64,000 bases of DNA, from contig JAHLEZ010000009.1 of the NCBI GenBank assembly GCA_020726505.1, positions 1,488,001 to 1,552,000 on the forward strand, given 5' to 3'. A program made the position numbers and the translations under genes. This document shows positions 55,726-64,000 of this stretch, one piece after another; position 1 is the stretch's first letter; each line of letters starts with the position of its first letter. The stretch comes from Leptodontidium sp. MPI-SDFR-AT-0119 (lineage: Eukaryota; Ascomycota; Leotiomycetes; Helotiales; Leptodontidiaceae). The notes beneath the pieces are model-generated. The model ran no database searches and was not told where the DNA came from. It worked only from the letters and a program-made list of their open reading frames with translations.

Positions 55726-56386
55726 CTGAAGACATGAGGTTAGCTTGCTTCATTTCAAAAAGTGGAAAGGGTCATTCATGCGACATAGATTGACGGAAAG
55801 CGCCTATTTGAGCTTACCTTGAGTCTCACGGAAGGTATATGAGACTAGATGGGCTTGTCAACCCGAGCTTCCAAGACCGAAGCACACTGTATACCACCGA
55901 TGACAAGTTCAGGAGCTGTTGTTAAAGCAGTGGAGCAAAAGCATTCGAGGCCACAAGTCCAGGAAGCGGCTACTTCTTAAGTACCTAGGTATGTGAGGCT
56001 GTATCCAGAAACACAATGTCATTGGAAATTCAGCCTCGTGGCAAAGCCGTCATGAACAATGAGGGGCAAGTGGGGGTCTCGCGTCCCACTTCCTAAATCG
56101 AATGCTGGTCCGCTTCGTGACAGACGCCTCGGCGTGATTCAGGTGCTGTTTAAAAACAAACACGAATCCAATCGGTTGAAGCTTGGGAATGTTGGTTAAA
56201 CGATTGATATTTTCTGGCACCCATACCCGTTTTCTGGAATATGATTGGTATTGAATGTCTCGGTTGCATCCTACCCTGTCAAGGCAACAGGCAACTGTGT
56301 GGAAGGACACCTATGCGCGCATGAACTCGCCATATTCTCAGACCACTGTTCAAAAATGATTTCCAACTTAAATCAATAAACTCAAA
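55726..56386. other. intergenic between divergent F-box and Hsp70-like genes
   Basis: No supported gene; the two promoters face each other here. Confidence 0.4.
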
Positions 56387-58196
56387 ATGCACATTAGTAG
56401 AGAGCTCAAGAATGCTGTGTTGATGTGGCTGGGGATCGTACTTTGTCTATTCATTTCCTATAAGCTCAACAGACTCGGCGACAAGTACGACGATTATTAT
56501 CCTCCTCGTGTTGAATATGGCGATGGTATGCAAAGTTTCCAGTCATCAGCCGTCTCGAGATCTCAGAGTGTTAATACTTTTATAGTGATCGGTATAGATC
56601 TCGGAAGAGATTTTTCTCGCGTCGGTTATATGAGAGGGTATTCTTTTGAGCCGATATCGGATGAGCAAGGCCGTACTGCGATTCCGAATTATGTCGCATT
56701 TCCGAAGCTGGGAAATAATGTTGGGCCTCCTATTGTCGGATTCGAGGCACGAGAGCAGGCGCTGAGTAACCCTCAGAACACTTTCTACGATTTCAGGCAA
56801 GTACTTCTTCGATATTATCTTTGCCGAGTATTGACAATGGATCTTTAGACGGCTGCTGGGTCGCAATTCATCCGATCCAGACGTTAAGAGAGCAATCAAG
56901 GAATTGCCATATAAAATTCTCGGGATTCAGGATCGTTTTGATCCACCGATGATTCGAGTGGGTGTCAAGAATGACTACACCGCTTATAAGACGGAAGAGT
57001 ACACCGCAATGATCATGGAGAAGTTGAAGGGTATGGCGGAAACTCATCTGAATACCACAATCGAAAACGCGATCATAACCGTCCCCTATGAGTTCGATGA
57101 ACAGCAAAAGAATGCTACGATTGAAGCTGCCAGACTTGCAAAGCTCAACGTCTTGGATTTGATGGATGAGCCGAACGCCATCGCGATGGCGTATCGTCTC
57201 GGCTCTACTTACTGTGATGGAGAAGGGAAAGTTGTTGATTGCAGATACATCATTTATGAGCATGACGGGAGGGCGGCACATATGACTCTCTTCAGTGCCG
57301 GAAATCCTGGGTATGGTGTTCTAGGAACCATTACGGAGGACCCTGAGAACGACTCCACGAATTCCTTCTGGGCATTACTACTCAACCAACTTCCTGGCAA
57401 GAAAGCAGAACCGCCAACAGCCGAATCGCAGTCCAAGCGGACCCTAGAACTTGTCGACCGACTCCTAGTAGTCTCCAACAGAACGAAAGAAAACATCGAT
57501 AGCTTCATCATCATCACCAACGACCCAGAACACGGTTCCAATATTCAAAATACTTTGGAGGCATACTTCCCCGGCAAAAAAGCCATCAAACCCTACAACG
57601 ACTGCCCACCAGAACAAGCTATAGTCTACGGAGCTTCCATGCTTGCCTTCCAGCTGACTCCAGAAGACGCCTGTGCAGGGTTACCTACGGACGCGACCAG
57701 TCTCAGCTTCGGCATCGAAACGAAGAATGGCTCATTCCACCGCATCCTGCACCGATGGACTGTTACACCGACCAGGAAGACCACAGCCGTTTCGATGAAC
57801 TCACGCAATCAGAGCAACTTCTCCCTCCCTATCTATGAAGGCGAGCACGAACTAGCGGCTCGGAACCACCATTTAGGTGATATCTTGATTGATTTTGCGA
57901 ATTTCAGTGATGAGACGCGGGAGTCTTGGAGAGTGGAGCAGGATGTAAATGGGACGATTGAATTCAATCTGCATTTTGAGGTTGATGCGGTTGAATTTCT
58001 GAGGGTTTACGTGGAGAAGGGTGAGGATTATGTGAAGGGATTTAGCGGCCATGTGATGGGACAACAGTGGAATTGGAGAGAAGTGGAGGATATCGAGAGG
58101 GAAGGGATGGATGCGAAGGAAGAAGAGTTGAGGATACTTGCGAAGGGCGGTATAACTGGTGTTGGTGAAATTGAGGTTAAGAAGCGTGGTAAATGA
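56387..58196 (+). CDS. divergent Hsp70-like protein with N-terminal membrane anchor
   Basis: Model: exons 56387-56796 and 56849-58196, giving 585 residues; the intron has a GC-AG boundary (AG|GCAAGT). Residues about 9-30 (NAVLMWLGIVLCLFISYK) form a signal anchor, then the Hsp70 phosphate-1 region IGIDLGRDFSRVGYM, GRTAIPNYVAF and the RLLGRNSSDPDVK segment. AAARLAKLNVL-type sequence is followed by DEPNAIAMAYRLG. The phosphate-2 motif DLGGGT is replaced by EHDGRAAHMT and lobe II is shortened, so ATP hydrolysis is doubtful. A short substrate-domain-like region follows. No KDEL-type signal at the C terminus (KKRGK). Probably an ER-membrane pseudo-chaperone paralogue of BiP; its role is unknown. 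Confidence 0.8.
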
Positions 58197-60625
58197 GAGA
58201 TGAGATTGCTGTACCTAGATCCCTCAATTACTGGACATCTCGTACATATTGCAGGAAGTAAAGTACTTGACCGGGTGAGGACTGGTGCAGTCTCGCTAAG
58301 TGACATGCTGAAAACAGGTACCAAGTCCAAATACTTCATCAAAGAACAACAGGACTATGACACCGTAGAAAAGCATGCAACAAAAGCCTACCTACAGTCT
58401 TGAGGTTTTGTAAAGACAGAAGACGTTAAGATTGAGATTGAGAGGCTGCTCGCCCACCTCATCGTCGCCTTCGCCATACTCCGGGTCCCTGGCCAGCCTG
58501 CCCCTCCTCCCGCACTTCTCCACACCCCCAGTTGAAGCTTGCCAGGCTCCAGGCCAAACCCCCCACCCACACACCTCCAAAGACCAAAAGGAAACACACC
58601 GAACTCCACTCCTCCACAATACCTTAATAGAACCCATAATTCCAGGAACGCGTTCGGTTGGAATCTGGTGATTCTCCACTCACACCTACCAGCTACCCAA
58701 GTTCTATCCATAACTTAAAGTCAACCTCATCGAGCATACAGTAGGTACTTCTACCTAGTCACCTCCCACCGGACTTAGCATAGTATCAGTAAGCACGAGC
58801 TATTGGTACCTAGGTACCTCAGACACCGGTCCGTATAGTACTCGTATCAACACAACTCAACTCAACTGCCGCATCCAAATCCCGAACCTAAACCCCAAGA
58901 AAAACGCGACTTCTTATCCTTCAAATTGTGATGAGTAAGGTACTCGGCTTTCTCTGTTGAGTTTTGGTCCTAATCACTAAAGTCATTCCTCCAGTCCGCC
59001 ATCATCTGTGGCAGGAGAAGTAGCCTCTTTTTAATGTTTTCGTCTTGGATGTCACACTTACCCGACAAGTCGTTCCCAAGTCAGCTGCGGAAAACAGCGA
59101 CTAAACCTGCCGAAAACAGCAGCCAGTTTGCCGTCTGATCGAAGTGACTAACGATATTTGGTTAGGGTAACGACACCACGCTCTCCCCGCACCTCGTGAC
59201 GGACGGAATTGAAAACAAATTACTGCCTAAGATTCAAGGCCTGAGGCTCGAACTCTAAATATTGAAGGTAAATTCGTGATCTTCGGATTCTGTTTCTATC
59301 ATCTACTCTCTAATTCCTTCAGCTTCCTTATCAGCGACAAGAATACATCAACTCCAAACGCTTCTTCAAACCTGGACATATATAACAGAAGTCCTTGTTA
59401 CTAATAGATACCCTGTATGCCTCCTCAAGGAATTCTCTAGTATCGCCGGTGGACAGGTCGACTAAGCCCGTGTCAGTGGCATCGCAACTCCTCCTGCATC
59501 AGCAATCGCTGAAACCGCGGAGATGATGGTGAGGGTGGCGGAGAGGGATTATAGAGCGGCTAGGTCGCTGTGCAAGCTCTTTACTAAAGGCGAGTAGCTT
59601 GCGTGTGGGCCTCTGGCAGTGAGGTGAAGGAGGCCTCAAGTCAGTCAATAACGGGAAAATGGATTGCGGTTGAGACTTGCTGTTGGGAACACCGGACACA
59701 CTCTTTTGAAAGTAGATAGTTTATCCGGCAAGGACATATATGATGCAATGCTATTAAGCCAACAAATTCCGAAATATCCTCAATTGACTGATCTTCCCAC
59801 TTGACTTGTGGCTTTTGTCCACCTTGCTGATTGTGAAGGCGCATGTCGGTTTTCCGTTTTTCACATTTATAGAAGACAACGAACGACCATCTGTCGCTCG
59901 TGGTCTCAACTAGTACCACGCTCTCAGAAGTCTCGGCTACTCTGAAATCAAATTGATTAGGAAACCGGCATTAAAAACTTTATTTTTCGTTGCCAAGTTT
60001 GCTCATGTTTAGAGCAAGAACTAGATCTGGTAATGTACCTCCGAGAGTCACGGGTCGAATTCGCCCTTGGCCACAAGCCTTTACGACCCGTATATCTCCC
60101 ATTCCAGCCTGACGAGATGAATTCAGGTTTCCCCACAAGATCTGATCTCTCTATCTACACGGAGAATTGTCTACCCCGGAGATTCGGCTGTTCAACCGGC
60201 TTGGTCCTCGGCGCAGCTCCTTTGTGGCGTCTCGCTTCAGGTACTGCGCATTTATTGGCACGATATTTCCAACAACCTCGTGCCACACAATCTGTTTACG
60301 TTGTTTGCTCTCGTCTTGTAGACCATATACGCCCCTTCAGAACACCGCTGCTGTGCCTTTTGGCTTGGAAGCCTGTATTGATAGAGCCTAGAGCAGAATG
60401 TTACGGTGGCCAAGTGCCTGCCAAGCATGCTCTTGCCCAGATGGCATGTTTTGTTAAGCTGCGCCCGCCGCCACGAGTGCTTCCGAATTCGAGTTCAGAA
60501 TTGACACGATATATAACGTCGAGGGTACTGCAATTACAACAAACACCAAAGATCAGCCCATTACATATTTTCAGTGCAACCCCTCCATCACCCATTATCT
60601 AGCATTTACACTTTCCCACCCTGCC
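58197..60625. other. intergenic, no gene recognised
   Basis: About 2.4 kb with only short frames of no family resemblance on both strands. A repeated GGTACC/TACCTAGG tetrad occurs near 58740-58820. The last 200 bp are the promoter of the secreted-protein gene. Confidence 0.4.
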
Positions 60626-61602
60626 ATGAAGTCCTCACTCATGCATGTATCCCTAGCGATGCATTTTGTACTCTCATCGGCTATGCATGGACATCAGATG
60701 AAACCCCGCCAAGAGGTCAACTCAACTGAGTCCGATCCGGTGTCTTTGTACCTTTGGCAGATGTGCAGTCCCGACACATTCAGCTATATCACTAGTTTCA
60801 ACGCCGACGGCAAAGTTTTTCCTTACTTGGCCTCGTCATCTTTCCCCTGCGATCAAACAGATTATATTCTGAATTCATGTATGGCAAATGCAACGGATCC
60901 CGCTGTGGACTTTGCTGCAGAGCAACAATGTCTTGTATGTAGCCTTCCTGAAGCTTTTTGAGACTTTTACCCTGAAATGAAACTTGCAGTTAAGACTACT
61001 ACAAGCCTCATTTTGAAGCTTGTGGTTCCCAATCTAACAGATCATAGTGTGGTAGCAATCTCATAGACGCATGGAAAGGCTGCCAAGCCTGTTATCACTC
61101 CCACGGAGCAAGGCTCACCAACGAAGACGAAGAAGCAACCTACATCTCATCGATCTTCAGTGCTGAGTGTGCCCCGTCGCCCTATCCCACTGTCCCTTTC
61201 GGCAACTTCCTTAACATAACAACACCTACAACGACCATGCCGTGGATCACCTTGGAAGAAGACAAGTTTCCGAATCAGACAGCGGCTAGCAACTACTGGA
61301 CTACGAACGCTCATGTAACCCCTACCATAGGGGTAATCACTGGCATTGCAACCGGAAGAGCGAGCGTGAGGACGGAAGCTTGGGAATACTACACTCCGCC
61401 GGGAAGCTTGAGTAGCTCATCTGGTACTGCTGCGATTACGAGCAGTCCGAGTACGACTCCAGCCCTGACTCGGAGCGGGAGCGCGAGTGGTAGTGCGGCT
61501 GGAGTGAGTACAACTTTGAGCACAGCCGGTGCTGGTGATCATGGTGTTGCAAGTGGGGTTGTGTTGGTGGTTGTAAATGTGGTTGCAGTCATGCTCCTGT
61601 GA
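60626..61602 (+). CDS. secreted, Cys-containing protein, probably GPI-anchored
   Basis: Model: exons 60626-60934 and 61048-61602, giving 287 residues. The N terminus is a weak signal peptide (MHVSLAMHFVLSSAMHG). The mature part has spaced Cys (LWQMCSP, SSFPCDQTDYILNSCMAN, EQQCL|CGSNLIDAWKGCQAC) and several N-glycosylation sites (NxT/S). A Ser/Thr-rich stalk follows (about 200-265) and the protein ends in a hydrophobic tail (GVASGVVLVVVNVVAVMLL) without charged end, the layout of a GPI-anchored surface protein. The 113-nt intron restores frame exactly at CGS. I know this as a common uncharacterised surface-protein type in ascomycetes; no enzyme domain is visible. Confidence 0.75.
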
Positions 61603-62808
61603 GAAGGAGATAATTTTTACTACCAGACCTGTGTACTGGTGTCAATTGCCTGAGTGCTGGGTCCCCTAAGGTCCAGAAAGTCCTGTCCTGCAGCAAAATC
61701 AGGTGATTGAATTTTGAAATTGGATGTTCAGTTGTCAGACGAAATTGGGAGAACGGCTTCTGATGGCTGGTTATGTGTAGCTAATACGGTGTGCAAGGAC
61801 ACGAAATCTACATAAAGAAATCAAATATCGAAAGACTCATATGAGTTTTTGTAGAATACTATGGTCTATTTCCCTTTCTTTTCACTGTGTAGCACGTCGA
61901 TGCAGTTGCTTGATTACATCTTTTGAAATGTGCTCCTGTCAGGCGGCTTTTGACGCGCCTACTTCTTTCGCAAAGGCACGACAGCGAGAATCATCATGTA
62001 GGCAAATTCCTTGAATGTGTAAGGTTGGATACTGCTAAATTTTAATATAGTCATTGTATTGCTCACAAGCACGTGCAGAGAAGATAAAGAGCTTGATTGA
62101 CAGACCCTGAGCTTGGAGCAGGCAGCCATCCGAACCCGTCTAGTGGCTTCGATTGATCATTGCCTGGTTACTGTTCTGGCGAACTAAGATACCTGTGAAG
62201 CGAGCTTCAATGCTCAACTAGAGCTTAGAAATTAGTTGGAAGAAGCCTTTACATCATGTTGTTGAATAACGCGATTCCACATGTCCATTCATCATCCCAA
62301 CTGACCTATGCGTATTGGCGCAAAAGCTGGTAAACATTTAAGTGATATGAACAGAAGCTCGCTTAAGATACGGAAAAAAGGAATGTCACACCTCAAAAAC
62401 ATTGACGGCCTATATGTCGATGTCGATCGTATTATTCAAGAAATTCACAGTCTGACATGAAGATGAGTCAATGTTGATTCTGGTAAGTCGACATAGATTT
62501 GAACATTAGAAATTCCGCCGTTTGTCGCTTGGTGATCAGTCGCGCCACTTGTTATTTGTCACCGCCTTTCATGCCCTTGTGACGTTAATCCTTCCGAGCG
62601 GCCGCTGGCTGTCGAGCAGCTCCCACGCGTTTCCTTTTGGCGCGTCCTGATGATAAACATAAATACAGCAGCCACAACCTCCACCAAAATAAAATTTGGT
62701 CTTCAACTGGATCATTCTTTGGAACACACATCTCCACATGTTTTTTGGTGTATCTAGTTCTCCAAAGCGGGTTCTTTTTGGTCGCGCAACTCAGAACCTC
62801 ACACACGT
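61603..62808. other. intergenic, no gene recognised
   Basis: No supported gene. Short frames near 62585-62806 have no family resemblance. Confidence 0.4.
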
Positions 62809-63782
62809 ATGAAAAGACTGCATGGCAACATGGAGGCTACATCAAGAAAGCGCGGAGTAGATGACGATGCTCCCCAGGTTCCAAACAAGAAGTCAAAGAC
62901 CACGAATGAGCATCTGACATTGGCCGAAGATGAGAACAAAGCCAACAAAGGCTTAGCGGTGCAGGGAATTGGTCGGGCTGGTGCAGAGAAGGATCTTTAC
63001 TCAGAGTATTCCATGGGTAGTACCGTAAGTCTTTCACAACTGGCTTAAACTCTTATTGAGTTGGAAGCTTGCTAGCTTCTCTAAACCTTCCCTATTACCA
63101 GGCACTAACTTCAAGTCAGATGGCATTCATCCAAACACCTGCAGAGGACCGTCGCCGAAGACCGCATGAGCAGAGCTCTCTCCAGGAGTACCCGTCAATC
63201 CAGGACATCGACTTCCTCCGTCCCGATGAACTGAAGATTGAGACAGTCTCAGATGTCACACAATGCGTACTTGACTTGATCGATCGTGAGGTTTAACTAG
63301 AGAGCGATTTGTGTTTCACTTTGGTGGACGCTTTCTGATGTGGCTGCATTCTTAGCGAAAACTCGTTTTTGAATTCAATCTCTAAGGAGTTTGGAACAGC
63401 CATCACAGCTGCGGGCACTAAAGGCGATGGATATTTCGTGAATCACGAACCGTCAAGATTTCTAAGAGGCATGCAAAAGAAATCGAGTGAGTGACAGGAA
63501 TTACTCTTGTAAAAGATAAGAAACCTCGCAGGTTTTGCTATTCTACATTTGTGGCTTCGATCAGTTCCCTCTAGACGTTGCCCGCCCTTCTGCACCCACT
63601 GGTACCACTTCGATCCCGTACCGGCTGGATATCCTCCAAGCGCAAGCAATACTTTGGCGATGGTAGCTGTTCAATTCACTCTGAGCGGTGATACAGCCTT
63701 CCGATGCAGATCCGTCGGTGACGGTCTGGATCTTCGCTACGAGGTCGAACTTGCTCAGAGGATGCTTCACTTGGTAAGTTAG
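62809..63782 (+). pseudogene. unknown fungal protein, probably broken
   Basis: From ATG 62809 an exon to 63024 encodes a basic, nuclear-signal-like start (MEATSRKRGV, NKKSKTT); after an intron (63025-63101) the frame reads QDIDFLRPDELKIETVSDVT and CVLDLIDREV. It then passes TAA (63294) and TGA (about 63337) in the same frame and goes on as LCFTLVDAF, SENSFLNSISKEFGTAITAA and DGYFVNHEPSRFLRGMQKKS to a GT at about 63489, followed by GFDQFPLDVA. Because coding character persists through both stops, I read them as C->T mutations in one gene rather than as the gene end. Alternative: a 136-residue gene ending at 63296. Function unknown. Confidence 0.5.
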
Positions 63783-64000
63783 TGCTGTAGAAGATCAGCC
63801 ATCACTATATGGAAGATGCCACAGAGGACTCGAAAATCGATTATGCGACACTGCCGGACTCTAGTGGCCAGCCACTTGAGGTCATCATTAGTGTTCCCCG
63901 ACGTCTTGTACCTACACCAGATCAGTAAAGCGAGACTGCACTGCAGAGCGTACGCACACAAGTCTAGCAATGGCTTCGCCGCACACGAGGACCGCACCGA

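Noticed and set aside
60033..60602. 189-codon plus-strand frame upstream of the secreted protein
   Set aside because: Composition is non-coding-like and no family resemblance was found.

Overview
The window looks like nuclear DNA of a filamentous ascomycete (Pezizomycotina). Intact genes have short GT-AG introns (about 47-190 nt) with CTAAC/CTGAC branch points. The protein families are typical of that group: NOD-like receptors (NLRs) with NACHT plus ankyrin or WD40 repeats, a HET-domain protein, a HeLo-like protein, a DUF7580-subtilisin and DUF3723/DUF3435 relics. Many dead genes carry TGG->TAG/TAA and CAR->TAR changes, the mark of repeat-induced point mutation (RIP). No rRNA, tRNA, CRISPR or bacterial feature was found. 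All gene models were spliced by hand; each CDS called intact below has a total length divisible by three.

Layout. 0-2.9 kb: decayed sequence and a pogo transposase fragment. 2.9-7.4 kb: PNP-NACHT-ankyrin NLR. 9.1-14.9 kb: broken genes (protein kinase, DUF3723, MADS-box-like, one unknown). 15.1-25.6 kb: a three-gene block made of a C2H2/NACHT/WD40 NLR, a divergently transcribed subtilisin-family protease and, tail to tail with the protease, a gasdermin-like protein. 26.1-32.2 kb: nested, RIP-damaged transposons (PiggyBac-like, Tc1/mariner-like inserted at a TA inside a pogo remnant). 32.2-41.8 kb: a broken ubiquitin-like-domain gene, a DEDD 3'-5' exonuclease, a coiled-coil protein and a HET protein. 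42.4-44.4 kb: relics of a DUF3435 recombinase, pogo and PiggyBac. 44.8-49.6 kb: a NACHT-ankyrin NLR head to head with a HeLo-like putative effector. 50.2-54.4 kb: chromodomain, pogo and DUF3435 relics. 54.7-64 kb: F-box gene with one stop, divergent membrane Hsp70-like protein, probable GPI-anchored secreted protein and a broken unknown gene.

How the genes may work together. The window reads as an island of fungal innate immunity / heterokaryon-incompatibility genes inside transposon-rich DNA. Two NLR-effector units stand out. In the first (15-25.6 kb) an NLR and a protease share a 281-bp promoter region and the protease is followed by a gasdermin-like gene; this matches the known principle of fungal gasdermin-like proteins activated by a neighbouring protease (HET-Q1/HET-Q2). 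In the second (44.8-49.6 kb) the HeLo-like protein ends in two short motifs that resemble one motif at the N terminus of the adjacent NLR, the arrangement expected for amyloid-templated signalling (HET-S/NWD2 type). Both functional readings are inferences from sequence and gene order.
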